From Didymella arachidicola (taxonomy: Eukaryota; Ascomycota; Dothideomycetes; Pleosporales; Didymellaceae): 64,000 nucleotides of DNA. The position numbers and the translations under genes were made by a program. Below the pieces are notes generated by a model. It worked only from the letters and a program-made list of their open reading frames with translations, made no database searches and was not told the DNA's origin. Where the stretch lies: positions 682,001-746,000 of the forward strand of contig CM049987.1 in the NCBI GenBank assembly GCA_016630955.3, given 5' to 3'. Of this stretch, positions 1-10,517 are shown one piece after another; positions within the stretch are counted from its first letter, which is position 1, and each line of letters starts with the position of its first letter.

Positions 1-258
1 ATTTCGGATTTGAAGCCTGTTAGGAGGGAATCCGTCCTCAGTAAGCTTATTAATAAGCTTAATAAGCTCTTGTTCTTCAGTGTTGTTGAGTTTCCGTTGG
101 TTAACTGCTTTGACCTCCCTAGAAGTTGAAACCCCTTTGTGCCTCCGCGCTAACGTAGACCGATCAACTCCCTTTGCTTTAGCAAACTTTGTGTATGAAA
201 GTTGTTCTTTATGATTGCGCAAATCGAATTCTGTAGCCGCTTCTTGAATTGAGTCCAT
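1..258 (-). CDS. Fot1/pogo-type DDE transposase, N-terminal part cut by window edge
   Basis: The minus strand reads from an ATG at 258 without a stop to the window edge, giving 86 codons. The residues (MDSIQEAATEFDLRNHKEQL, then a SYTKFAKAKGVDRSTLARRH-type stretch) look like the psq helix-turn-helix that opens fungal Fot1/pogo transposases, where it binds the terminal repeats. The catalytic DDD core would lie outside the window. The region 259-400 may contain the 5-prime terminal repeat, but the partner end is not in view, so I cannot define it. Whether the gene is intact cannot be judged. Confidence 0.7.
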   Translation of the reverse strand, partial: MDSIQEAATEFDLRNHKEQLSYTKFAKAKGVDRSTLARRHKGVSTSREVKAVNQRKLNNTEEQELIKLINKLTEDGFPPNRLQIRN

Positions 259-1048
259 ATTGACTGAGCTATGGGGTGTTGAAGATGGGGTGCGATTTGC
301 TTAGCGGGGCGTTACGCGATGGTGGGCGTCACGCGCACGGACTCGGTAGCGCGACTGCTTCCCATTTCGCTGCATATCGCGAGGCTGTCAAATCCTTCAT
401 ACCCGTTTCTATCTCTTGCATTTAGTTGAGGGCGCTTGCATCTCAACTTGCGGCTTTCTAGAGCTGTTACCGCCCATTCCACGTCGCCGTCACAAATGAT
501 CGCCAAAGCACCAGTACATCTTGGGAATCTGCGCTACATACGTCAAATCATGACGACGTTATCAACAACGAGCGCGATCTCATTGCGGCAGTATACCTCA
601 TACTCTTCGCCTATTCTCTAATGGCCTCGAACGGCGCTGCTGCCGTCAAGCCGCTCCCAGATCAGGCGTGCCGAGCTCATTTTGTTGCCTGACACCACCA
701 CCCAATCGAGCACTAATTTTCGAGTCAAACACATGGGGTGGAAACACAAGCAAGCCTCTTAATCTTTCGCTAAGCACAAAAATCCATATCAAGGCACGAC
801 TACACCGCATTGGCGATTAGTCCTGTCAGCTTTCCGGCATCTGGAGCCACTGGCGCCAGTGCGGCTCAGCTTGTCTGCAAGAGACGTTGGACAGCCGTGC
901 GCCTTCATCTAAACACTAAGTATGTAAGTCGTCGATGCCCCTTTCGCGGGCTGGTCATCCAATATTTCTCCCTCCAGTACTATCTATTTTCACATAATAT
1001 TGATTTTTGCACTTCTGTACAAGATATAATTATTCCGAACGCCCAGCC
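259..1048. other. Intergenic, no gene recognised
   Basis: Short ORFs on both strands look like chance. The last 90 bases are pyrimidine-rich with AT-rich patches (near 961-1035) and are the probable promoter of the wall-protein gene that starts at 1049. Confidence 0.5.
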
Positions 1049-1783
1049 ATGTCTCTCCTTCTCAAATCTACACTACTTGCATCAGTCGTTACTGCGCAAT
1101 TGACGACTTCCATCTGGATGCCCGGAGCTGCGAACGGAGACCAGAGTTTTGTTGGATCCGTCGTCGCTGTGCAGGGCGACCGCACAACCATATCGATGGC
1201 CTTCGACGGCGAAGGCATCGAAACTGAATACTACGGGCAAGGCCCCAAGACTGTGACCGTCGGAGGCACGACCTATGTGGCATACGAGGTGTCGGCGACC
1301 GCAATTGTTGAAGATGTGTCAGCAACAGCAACCATCGACCTCGCGTGCTCCAGGGCAGACGACAGCGCAGTGCCGACCTGCGAAATCAACACCAAGATTT
1401 TGGGCGGACCACCAGACGAGACCAGCGGCCTCTCGGATGCAACCACCACCACCATGTCTGGCGACATGCAGTACTACCTGAACAACTTCCCGCTTGTTAT
1501 CACTGCCGGTGAGGAGAAGCTCGGCGCGTCGGCTGCAGCTACTCTTTCGGCAAGCGAAGTTACGCCTACTGGAGCCACTGGAAGCAGCGCGCGATCATCC
1601 GGTACTTCTGGTTCCTCCGCATCGCGGGGTGCTCCTACAGCATCTGTTACTTCTGCAGCAGCATCTGCTGCATCGAGTGCTGCCAGCTCTGCAGTAGCGC
1701 AGGCTACTGGTGCAGCTGCCTCTATGCGCTCGTTTGCGCCGGTTATGGTCGGCATGGGTGCTGTCGCAGCCTTCTTTGTTTAA
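1049..1783 (+). CDS. Secreted, probably GPI-anchored cell-surface protein
   Basis: Single-exon frame of 244 residues. I start at the ATG at 1049, because the 14 codons upstream have no ATG and the chosen start leads straight into a signal peptide (residues 1-17, ending VVTAQ). Residues 18-150 form a globular domain with two visible cysteines and several DG/GG turns. Residues 160-225 are very rich in Ser, Ala, Thr and Gly, as expected for an O-glycosylated stalk. The C-terminus (SFAPVMVGMGAVAAFFV) is a short hydrophobic tail like a GPI attachment signal. This layout is typical of fungal wall or plasma-membrane surface proteins. I do not recognise the globular domain, so no enzymatic function is proposed. 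Confidence 0.8.
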   Translation: MSLLLKSTLLASVVTAQLTTSIWMPGAANGDQSFVGSVVAVQGDRTTISMAFDGEGIETEYYGQGPKTVTVGGTTYVAYEVSATAIVEDVSATATIDLACSRADDSAVPTCEINTKILGGPPDETSGLSDATTTTMSGDMQYYLNNFPLVITAGEEKLGASAAATLSASEVTPTGATGSSARSSGTSGSSASRGAPTASVTSAAASAASSAASSAVAQATGAAASMRSFAPVMVGMGAVAAFFV

Positions 1784-2162
1784 TCAATTTAGTAGTATTG
1801 CATTTGCGACCTTCTTATTGTAAGATACTATTAAGTCCAGAGGACAATGCTTGCACAAGCACAGAGACAGGTGGGCGTTGTGTGCAGTCTAGTCTTGTGC
1901 GTTTACAGGCCGCTTGTTCGAGACAAACGGTCGTTTGTCTTGCATGGACACGTCGAAATACTGATGAGTGTCTTTGTTCATCACTTACTGCGCCAGTCCC
2001 TTCACTTTCACAGTGCGGCCACAGTGGGTGGAGCGCGCGACTCCTTAGGGGTACCAAGTACGCTCGCATGCCACGCAACTGCCTCCTCAATTTGAACGAT
2101 CCGATTAGTAACCACACGACTGCACGAGCACACCACCATCCACACTTCACCAGTGTGTTAGA
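1784..2162. other. Intergenic, no gene recognised
   Basis: 3-prime flank of the wall-protein gene and upstream region of the next ORF. Short overlapping ORFs show no recognisable domain. Confidence 0.4.
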
Positions 2163-2639
2163 ATGATGGGCCCATACTTTGACATGCTAGGCGAGACTGA
2201 GCCTCACACTACGAAGTACACACTCACAGTTCTGTGTCCGCCGCGCCCTCCATCTCGCTGGTTACCCGCTATATTCACGCGCCCAGGCCCTTCCACGCCC
2301 AACGCCGGTACAACATACACCATCCGCCCTTCTGATTACGACCCTGTGAACCCCAACTACGACTGCTTCGAGTTGCGACATCTTCGTGACATGCCATCTA
2401 AGACTGTCAAGCTTATCAGTGCGTGGTTTCCGGCAGATTTGCGCTGTGATCATGTCTACAAGGGACACAGTTGCGAAGAGGGGTGCTACGTGCTCGAAAA
2501 AGGCGGGGAGATCAGCAGGTGGAGATGCGAGAGGAAAGATTGTGAAGGGCATGTGTATTGCGGGAGCGTTTTGAAGGATAGTAACGGCGTTGCTTGCTTT
2601 GGGAAGAAGGGCGCGAGGATGGTGTCTATACAGCGTTGA
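2163..2639 (+). CDS. Hypothetical cysteine-containing protein, 158 aa
   Basis: An ATG-to-stop frame of 158 residues with no family I recognise. The N-terminal half is proline-rich; the second half (about residues 68-145) carries seven or eight cysteines, including CEEGC and CERKDCEGHVYC spacings, and ends in a basic tail. There is no signal peptide at this ATG, so either the protein is cytosolic or an upstream exon with a signal was missed. The cysteine spacing resembles small secreted fungal proteins, but that is only an impression. It lies next to the left end of an inverted duplication that involves the NLR gene. It could be a chance ORF. Confidence 0.4.
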   Translation: MMGPYFDMLGETEPHTTKYTLTVLCPPRPPSRWLPAIFTRPGPSTPNAGTTYTIRPSDYDPVNPNYDCFELRHLRDMPSKTVKLISAWFPADLRCDHVYKGHSCEEGCYVLEKGGEISRWRCERKDCEGHVYCGSVLKDSNGVACFGKKGARMVSIQR

Positions 2640-3268
2640 GAGGTCGAGGGTCAGGGTCATTGTGCAATGTGACAACGTCCGATCCAGCGACATGTGGACG
2701 CCGTGGGTAGCATGCCATCCCCGCATGAATAACACTGTGCTGGCAACGAATTTCTGACGCTTTCGAGCTACACATTAGAATGGTCAAACCCCATTGATGG
2801 ACTACAACGATGCACAACATAGTCGCACATTGCTGGCTTTGCAGCTGTTCAAGAGTATGAAGCCAATACAGTCGCGAGCACAATCGGTTTCCGGTTCTGC
2901 AGTCAGCTTTGTTCTCTCCGCACGGTCCACCCGGCAAGGGTCCTACCGCATTAGTGCTAGCGTATCGTAGGGATGGCAGTGTAATCTATACCACCTGCTG
3001 TTTGGTATAGTTAGTTGTGTAATGAGTCATCCTTAGTCAGTAGTAATCTATGACAGTTGTTCTACAAAGATCAGAATTAAAGTGTACAAAGCTAGCATCT
3101 ATCAAGATACTAACCACTGGGAATCGCCGCTTCCATGAGTAAACTTCTGTACCAAGACCAATTCTCAAGAACGAAGGGCAAGGCGAGGCAAGACATGTAC
3201 AGTAGAGTTATGTAGGCACGCTCTGTTTCTATTGCTACACGACAGGACCTCTAGAATTAGCCACGACA
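2640..3268. other. 3-prime flank of the NLR gene, homologous to the flank of the second NLR fragment
   Basis: Read on the minus strand, this stretch aligns with 11061-11345 joined to 21113-21269 on the plus strand. Shared landmarks are ACTGTCATA followed by ATTAC, TATAGATTACAC, and a strong 64-base block at 2865-2928. Identity is patchy except in that block. No complete gene is visible here. Confidence 0.55.
2865..2928 (-). repeat. Left copy of a 64-bp inverted repeat (partner 21206-21269)
   Basis: Its reverse complement matches 21206-21269 at 60 of 64 bases by eye. In one frame both copies read DRA-RTKLT-EPETDCARDCI, and the four codons just before (DPCR) differ between copies only at third positions. 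This suggests former coding sequence, although no start codon can be assigned on this copy. The copies are 18.3 kb apart in opposite orientation. Confidence 0.75.
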
Positions 3269-6200
3269 CTATATAGCAGAGTTCTCGCAAAGCATAGAGA
3301 ATGTCTCGTCTGGGTCTGCAGCTAGCTTAGCATACATGTCATTTAAAACTTTGACTGATACTAGTCGTGACGAATGGTCGTCTCGAAGTGTGCGAGCTTC
3401 AATAGAGACGACGTGCTCGAGCAGCACCACTGCCTTGTGCACCTGTCCGTCTGCTTCGTATGCTATTGCGAGCTGGTGCTGCGACGCCAGTCGGTGTGGG
3501 TGCTCTGCCGCCAGCGTCTTCTCTCGCACTTCGACCACGTGCTGCAGCAGCGTTAATGCCTTGTGCACCTGCCCGTCTGCTTCGTATGCTCCCGCGAGGT
3601 TGTGCTGCGACGCCAGTTGGTCTGGGTGCTCTGCCGCCAGCATCTTCTCTCGCACTTCCACCACGTGCTCCAGCAGCGTTAATGCCTTGTGCACCTGCCC
3701 GTCTGCTTGGTATGCCATTGCGAGTGCGTGCTGCGACGCTAGTCGGTCTGGGTGCTCTGCCGCCAGCGTCTTCTCTCGCACTTCCACCACGTGCTCTAGC
3801 AGCGCAACCGCCTTGTGCACCTGCCCGTCTGCTTGGTATGCTCGTGCGAGCTCGTGCTGCGATGCCAGTCGTGAAGGGTGCTCTGCCGCCAGCGTCTTCT
3901 CTTTTACTTCGACCACGTGCTGCAGCAGCGTTACCGCCTTGTGCACCTGTCCGTCTGCTCGGTATGCTCGTGCGAGCTCGTGCTGCGATGCCAGTCGGTC
4001 TGGGTGCTCTGCCGCCAGCGTCTTCCCGTGCACTTCGACCACGTGCTCTAGCAGCATTAATGCCTTGTGCACCTGCCCGTCTGCTTCGTATGCTCCCGCG
4101 AGGTTGTGCTGCGACGCCAGTCGGTCTGGGTGCTCTGCCGCCAGCGTCTTCTCGCGCACTTCCACCACGTGCTCCAGCAGCGTTACCGCCTTGTGCACCT
4201 GTCCGTCTGCTCGGTATGCTCGTGCGAGCTCGTGCTGCGATGCCAGTCGGTCTGGGTGCTCTGCCGCCAGCGTCTTCTCTCGCACTTCCACCACGTGCTC
4301 TAGCAGCATTAATGCCTTGTGCACCTGCCCGTCTGCTTCGTATGCTCCCGCGAGGTTGTGCTGCGACGCCAGTCGGTCTGGGTGCTCTGCCGCCAGCATC
4401 TTCTCGCGCACTTCCACCACGTGCTCCAGCAGCGTTACCGCCTTGTGCACCTGTCCGTCTGCTCGGTATGCTTGTGCGAGCTCGTGCTGCGATGCCAGTC
4501 GTGAAGGGTGCTCTGCCGCCAGCGTCTTCTCTTTTACTTCGACCACGTGCTGCAGCAGCGTTACCGCCTTGTGCACCTGTCCGTCTGCTCGGTATGCTTG
4601 TGCGAGCTCGTGCTGCGATGCCAGTCGTGAAGGGTGCTCTGCCGCCAGCGTCTTCTCTTTTACTTCGACCACGTGCTGCAGCAGCGTTACCGCCTTGTGC
4701 ACCTGTCCGTCTGCTCGGTATGCCATGGCGAGTGCGTGCTGCGACGCCAGTCGGTCTGGGTGCTCTGCCGCCAGCGTCTTCTCTCGCACTTCCACCACGT
4801 GCTCTAGCAGCATTAATGCCTTGTGCACCTGCCCGTCTGCTTGGTATGCCATTGCGAGTGCGTGCTGCGACGCTAGTCGGTCTGGGTGCTCTGCCGCCAG
4901 CATCTTCTCGCGCACTTCGACCACGTGCTCCAGCAGCGTTACCGCCTTGTGCACCTGCCCGTCTGCTTCGTATGTGATTGCGAGTACATGCTGCGATAAC
5001 AGCCGATCTGGGTCGTCTTCGCCAAGTTGACTCCGCTGTTCACACGACCTCTCGAGCCACACTACTGCCTCCTGCATCCTGCCGTCCACGTGCAGACATC
5101 GTCCCACCAGCAGACACAGCTCAGACTGCTCCCATGCACTGCTGTGCTGTCCACTGCCGAGCAGCCGCAATGCGTGCGGCAAGTATCCCCTCCACACTGC
5201 CCGGTTCTCGTAGTCGTCTGACGGGAAGACGTCTGTAACACGCCGCACTGCCTCCTCTGCTACCTCTCCTGCGTTGCCGTGCTCCTTGATCCAGATTTGT
5301 GTCGCCAGGTGGACGAGTCGATGCATGTCGTACCACTCCTCTGCCTCTGTCGCTTGGTCAACATCCCTTCCTTGCCTACTCCCTCCGCTAGTCGCTTGGT
5401 TGTCACCATCTCGCCTCGCCAAGAACGAGTACCCGCACAGCGTGCCGATGGCCTTCTCCATCTCCCCTTCTGACCGTGCTTCTGGCAGCAGCGAGCGCGG
5501 TATGGCCTTCCACTCCACGCACGACATGAACCTTAGCAGGTCCGCTGCTATCGTATTGCGCTCGCGCAGCTGGCTGAACGAGACTATCCACGTTGTTGCT
5601 ATTGCGTTTGCTGAGCCCTTATACCGCGTGTCGTCGCGAAATTCTTCGCTTACAAGGCTAACAAGATCCTGCTCCGTGTTGTGTAGCAGCCACAGGTATC
5701 GTGTGATAGTCGTCCGGTTCATGTTGAGGTACGCTGCCGCCTGCGCAATTGCGAGCGGCAAACATGTCAGCTCATCTAGCAGCTTGTCTGTCATGGCACG
5801 GTCACGAAGAAGCTCCTTCCTGATGAGCGACCTTGACAGGAAGTCAGCTGCATCGCCTCGGTCCATCGCCCCCAGCTCTAGCACGTCGCCGCGCGTCAGC
5901 GACACGGCTACCTCTAGCGTGCGTGTGGTGTACACGGTCACGCCTCCTTCGCTCTCCGGCAGGTAGTCGACGATGCCCTCTGACTGCTCACCCCTAAAAA
6001 GTATGTTGGGGTCGTCCGCGTTATCCACCACCAGCAGCCATCGTCTTGCCCGGCTCGAACTCAGGTACTGCTTCACCAGCTCTTTCGGGTTATCTTCCTC
6101 TTTCCCTCTTCGTGGTATGTGCAGCGCCTGCACGATCCCTGCGCACGCCTGCTCGAAGCTCTCCATGCTCACCGCCGGCACCCAGAAGATCGACCACTCT

Positions 6201-7424
6201 GGCTGCGCCTCCTTGACTTCATACGCAAACTGCAGCGCCACCTGTGTCTTGCCCATACCTCCCAGCCCGACGATAGACATCTTCCGACAGTCTTGCTCTA
6301 CCAGCAGCCGCTGACGCAGCTCAGCCAGCTCGTCGCGTCGGCCGACAAAGTGCTGGTTCTTTAGGAAGGGGATGTAGTAGGTCGATTCAACTGTTCACTC
6401 AAAAGCTTTGTTAGTGTCAATGAATTATCGAATGAATAGAGAAGCAGCTACACTAACCGCTCGCCTCTCTGATCGCCTCCTCCGCCGTGCGTGATGCGGC
6501 CACCTCCGCTGGCGGTATCGCTGACAGCACCTCCTTCGCGTACGCTGCCGCCGTCGCTGCTGCATACGGCTGCCACCGCTTGTTCTTGTGCGAGTCCGCG
6601 TAGTCGCAGATGCCGCGCACCACCAGACACGGGAAGCTGTTCATCAGCCCCGCCGCCTCCATCTCGAAGCACAACACCCCATTGAGCTCTACGCTGACCC
6701 TGTCTCTCTCGGCAGCGCTCCGCATCACCTGGTTGCCGGATGCGATGGTGCCGTAATGCACCACTACTGCTTGCCTCCGTGTCTCTCGAATGAGCGCGTG
6801 CTCTGCGCTGCACTTGACGCACGTCGCCCCTCTTCCCACGTGGTCGTACTCCGCCTTAAAAAGCGTATCTGACCCCGCAGCTTCTCGCGCAAAGTCTGGC
6901 AAGCTGTCGAGCTTGGTCAGATACTCTAACAGCTTACTCTTCCCTCTTATCTGCTTGGCCTGCACCTTCGCCACCGCGTTTAGCAGCACTGTCGGCGGTG
7001 TGTTGAGCGCTCCTGTCCGCTCGAACCCGCTCGGCGTAGCCTTGCCCGAGTCGTACTGCACCACTCCGCCGTGCGTCTTGTGCGGCTTGCTCACCACCAC
7101 ATCGCCGAGCCGCACGTCTGCTTCCTCGCTCGGCATGCCGCCGCCGATGCCCACCATCAGCCCAAACCGCGTAGACGAGAAGGTCGACTTCATCTGCACC
7201 GCGACTGCTGCAGCCGAGCTGGTGCCCGTTTGGCCTTCAGGCAAGCAGGCGATGACGACGTTGTGCTCGCCGACGCGTCCGCAGGTGTAGAGGTTCGTGT
7301 CGTGGGCGTCGTATCGGGGTGTGTCGTGCTCCTCGTCGAGCATCTCCTGCGCTGCCGCCAGCTCGACGGGCAGCGCGCACACCCATCCCACCGTGTAGTC
7401 TTTGCGGCGCAGCGGGCGCGCCAT
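3269..7424 (-). CDS. NLR-type receptor: PNP-like domain, NB-ARC, 13 TPR units
   Basis: Two exons, 7424-6458 and 6390-3269, joined over a 67-bp intron (donor GTTAGT, branch CACTAAC, acceptor ACAG, phase 1), give 1362 residues. Residues 1-315 are a PNP_UDP phosphorylase-like domain (VGIGGGMP, then CFEMEAAGL). NB-ARC follows: the FVGR pre-loop, P-loop GLGGMGKT at 364-371, Walker B LLVVDNADD near 441-449, and TTRT and LPLA motifs. Residues 798-1343 are thirteen 42-residue kinesin-light-chain-type TPR units, followed by a 19-residue tail. Fungal proteins of this plan are STAND NTPases that sense non-self through their repeats and act through the N-terminal domain, in heterokaryon incompatibility and probably defence. 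This job is inferred from the family. Ordinary codons and a clean intron suggest a working gene. A CorA-like gene lies divergently upstream. Confidence 0.92.
3329..4966 (-). repeat. Thirteen 126-bp tandem units encoding near-identical TPRs
   Basis: Each unit encodes 42 residues starting ADGQVHKA and ending AY plus one residue. Units 3 and 4 are identical in protein and, as far as I can read, in DNA. Among units 1-12 the differences fall almost only at unit positions 9, 10, 13, 19, 22, 29, 36, 39 and 42, while the rest is invariant. The last unit is more diverged. The pattern indicates recent unit exchange with change confined to a few positions. Confidence 0.9.
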
Positions 7425-7923
7425 TCGCGGTCGTTACGAGGAAGAGGTTGAGACTGAGGTGGCTACAGTGTCTTACGGGACGGTGTATTGTGGGTGGAGT
7501 CTTGGTTTGGCAGCCGCTCAGCCTGGCGACGAGCACAGCGCTTGGCTGCCCGCATGTCGTCGGCTGGGAGCCTGCAGGCTGAGGTGGGCTGTTGACGTCT
7601 AGAGGAGGTCGCTGCAGGCGCGGGCGAGGTGTGGGGGCCGGAACACCGGCCCGCTCATTGGCTAGATATGTGGAGCACGGTGCTGCGCCGCAATCAGACC
7701 AGGCTGCAGACGCAGCCCGAAGGCTGAGTACAGTGCTGTAGCGTTTATGTAATCCTCTGAAATCTCTCTGCCACAGTGATGGCGCAGGTGACGACACTGG
7801 GCTCTTCCCTCTGCTCGGGTTCGATTGTCCTGTCATTGACGTCTAAATCTACCTGTCTTCAGCATTTCCCTAGATGCAGCTTTACACGGTTCTGCAATTC
7901 TGTAGGCGACCCTGCACATCGAG
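7425..7923. promoter_or_regulatory. Shared gap between the divergent NLR and CorA-like genes
   Basis: The NLR starts at 7424 going left, and the CorA-like gene starts somewhere right of about 7920. The 0.5-kb gap between them must hold both promoters. No certain TATA box or operator is visible. The antisense ORFs here show no domain. Confidence 0.5.
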
Positions 7924-8139
7924 ATGGAGCACAAACTAAGGCAAGATCAGCTCCAGTGGGCTGGGTGCTCGAGAAGAAGGACATCAAGCAATGCGTAGAT
8001 GTAAACGATGACTTCGTTTTTCCTATTCGTTGTCTAATCTTCGTCTAGGACACCACTGCACCGCAACTCCGATACATGTAGGTACCGCTAGATTAAATGT
8101 CAGAGCTACACAATAATCACTTAAAGCCTGGAAAAGCAG

Positions 8140-9359
8140 GACACCTTCTCAGCAGATGTGAAGCCAGCGCCAGAGCTAGCGCAGTTCTTCCAGATTCCTA
8201 CTCGCTTCCTTACAACTGTATATCGACGCTCGAACGGGTTCTTCAGCTCTGCGGAGACCTTCAGTCAGGATGGCGAGCTGCAGTCTATCTGTAAGAAACT
8301 GGCCAAGCACGCTGCAAGCAAGCGTCTTCTCATCTCACATCACAGACACGTGGTTCCGCATCCTGGTCAAGATGGCCGCTCGAGACGCCAGCTCAAGCTA
8401 CAGCTGGCACGAGATGACCTTCTGTTCACGATAGGTTTCCGGTCACTGCACGATTCTGTGCATCGGTGCGTCTTCACTTTTTAGAGGGCTGCTGCAAGAC
8501 GCTCTCGCCCAGCTGGGGACGATGGTGCAGCCTCTGGAGCCATACTCGCTGCACATTCCTCTCCTGGAGGCGGTCGTCGCCATGCAGGACCTGTCCGTAT
8601 GGTCGGTACGCGATATCGTGCGAAGCGTTGAGAAGGCAAGCACGCTCGCGCAACAAAAGATGCATGAAGGTAGTAACAAGTGCTTAGGACCGCTCACTTC
8701 CTACTCGTGAACCTCAAGGCTTCTTAATGATGCACGAGGCGGCACGTCACGCCATCCACTCTTTCGAGACGCTCAGCGTGACAATGGACACGGTGGAAGC
8801 TATGCAGAGGCATGCAGTATATCTTACGAGCAAGAGCAAGCAGAAGAGTGCAAACGAGCCAGACGCAGTGTCTAAAGTGCGCACGCATATAGCCTTTCAA
8901 GCCGGCATGCTTCGCAATCTCCTCGTGCGATCGCAATCGAACAAGGAGCGGCTGCAGAACGAGATCGCCCTGGTGAGGCAGTTTGCCTGACTACTGAGGC
9001 GGGCTTACTGACACATCGTCAGGCATACAACATAATTGCTCAACGCGACAGCCAGGTCATGACGGGGCTTGGCGAGGCAGCGAGGCGCGACAGTGGTGCT
9101 ATGAGGACGATTGCAGTAGTGACCATGGCTTTCTTGCCCCCGACCTGCTTATCAGTACGTAGTCCCCGCTATTGCACAACACCTGACCAACACTGGGCAG
9201 GCGATCTTCAGCATGAGTTTCTTCAACTACACTCCTGACCAAGATAGTGTGGGCTGGTCCGTGTCTGACAAGTTCTGGGTGTACTGGGTCTGTGCTGTGC
9301 CGTTGACATGCATAACGCTGATGATCTGGTACTGGCGACAGAGACGAGTGGAGAGCTGA
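8140..9359 (+). pseudogene. CorA-like two-helix membrane protein, one in-frame TAG
   Basis: Exons 8140-8290, 8346-8669, 8719-8972, 9023-9154 and 9201-9359 join in frame across four introns of 46-55 bp with good GT/AG ends. The 5-prime end is unsure: an ATG at 7924 (MEHKLRQDQLQWAG) and a small exon near 8050-8090 may belong to it. The product has a soluble N-terminal part (PAPELAQFFQIPTRFLTTV), a helical middle, and two C-terminal membrane helices (IAVVTMAFLPPTCLSAIF and KFWVYWVCAVPLTCITLMIW), as in fungal CorA-like proteins. At 8432-8434 a TAG stands where the frame otherwise continues cleanly (CSR-stop-VSGHCTILC). TGG to TAG is a CpA to TpA change on the other strand, as RIP would produce. 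It is therefore probably a recent pseudogene, unless the stop is a sequencing error. Confidence 0.75.
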
Positions 9360-9664
9360 AAGGAGCGCTGTTTCACTAGGCCTCACGTGACAGCGGCCAA
9401 ACGCTGAGGTTATGGAAGTGGGTTTGAGCGGAAGCATTTGAGTGCAGAAATACAGTTACCTAGATAGAGACAAGCCTCAAAAAGCGTTCTTCACTTGCCT
9501 GCTATGCTGGAGGTCTGGGCGATGGATTTGACTGGAGCCCTTCTTACACATTAGCATGGTCGATAGCTCGACTTGGCAGACGAGAACACGGATCAAAACG
9601 CTATTTGTCCTTACAACCTATACAAACGGGCCTTGAATTTGCAGGGACAACAATAGTTCTGCGG
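9360..9664. other. Intergenic, nothing recognised
   Basis: 3-prime flank of the CorA-like gene up to the transposase stop codon. It may include the lost or unrecognised end of the transposon. Confidence 0.4.
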
Positions 9665-10517
9665 TTAGTCGGTGTGCATACCTTTCATTCGGTCACATGC
9701 CGGAGTGCCTAGCGCGGATTTCGCGCTCTCTTCCCGTCCGCCTACCATACTGACACACCACTCGAGATACGCTCGAAACTCCTCGTGCGGGCTGCTTTCA
9801 AACTCGTGCCACTGCTTCTTGATAAAAGCCTTCAGCTCGGCGAAGAACTCCTCGATCGGGTTGAAGTCCGGCGAGTACGGCGGCAGATACAACAGCTTGA
9901 CACCAGCATCACGGCACATCTGTGTAATTCGCTCGCTATGGTGGAAGGAAGCATTGTCCATGATAAGCACCGAGTTCGGCTGCGGGTACGACCGGCAGTG
10001 ATGGAGGAGCTGCTCTACAAAGTCTTCGAACACTACACCGTCAGTCGAGCCTTGGAAGACTCGGGACCAAAGGACCCCTTCTTGTGTGTACGCAGGCAGT
10101 ATCTGGTGTCTGCGGTCCCAGTGGAAGCGAGCGACCTCCACAGGTGCCATCCCAAGTGGAGACCAGCCCGTGCGTCTGAAGCCAATGCGCTTGTCACACC
10201 CAGACTCGTCGATGTATACTAGTTGGTACGAACGGAACTCGGACAGCTTGTGCAGGTAGAAGTCGCGCAGATCGGCGTTGCGTTCGCTAGCGATGCGCCG
10301 GGTAACCTTTTTGGTCCACCCCACAGAGGCCAATGCCCTACCAACGCTAGACACCGAGACTAGGATGTCGAACTCATCGTACAGAAACACAGCCATCTCA
10401 TCTCGGCACAGCCCGGGCTTTTCTGTCAGACGATCGCAGAGGGCATCGAGCATAGGCGGAGTGATGTGCCGCCGTCTTCCCACACCGTTGGCTGGCGCTC
10501 TCGTTGTGCCAAACAAC
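9665..10517 (-). pseudogene. Tc1/IS630-type DDE transposase, N-terminus missing
   Basis: The minus strand encodes a DDE_3 core: an HTH remainder (ITPPMLDALCDRLTEKPGL), the first Asp in VYIDESGCDKR, the second in LIMDNASFHH, and the Glu in PYSPDFNPIEEFFAELKAF, followed by a normal C-terminus ending at a TAA at 9667-9665. The usual first 60-80 residues with the DNA-binding helices are absent. At 10517/10518 the reading frame runs directly into the antisense of an NLR TPR array. The open frame that continues to 10990 is that antisense and not transposase. The copy cannot be autonomous. Terminal repeats were not found. Confidence 0.85.

Noticed and set aside
1474..1755. Minus-strand ORF opposite the wall-protein stalk
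   Set aside because: Antisense of a low-complexity Ser/Ala coding stretch.
3329..4966. Regular direct repeats that could suggest a CRISPR array
   Set aside because: The 126-bp units are coding, contiguous and lack spacers, and the genome is eukaryotic.
3336..5030. Plus-strand ORFs of 505-564 codons across the TPR array, Cys- or Pro/Ala-rich
   Set aside because: They are antisense readings of the 126-bp repeats; periodicity and lack of stops follow from the unit sequence, while the minus strand encodes a coherent NLR.
8291..8434. A 144-bp intron ending at the TAG that would hide the stop in the CorA-like gene
   Set aside because: It would delete YTWFRILVKM-SYSWHEMTF, which looks like conserved coding sequence, and would shift the meaning of the next exon.
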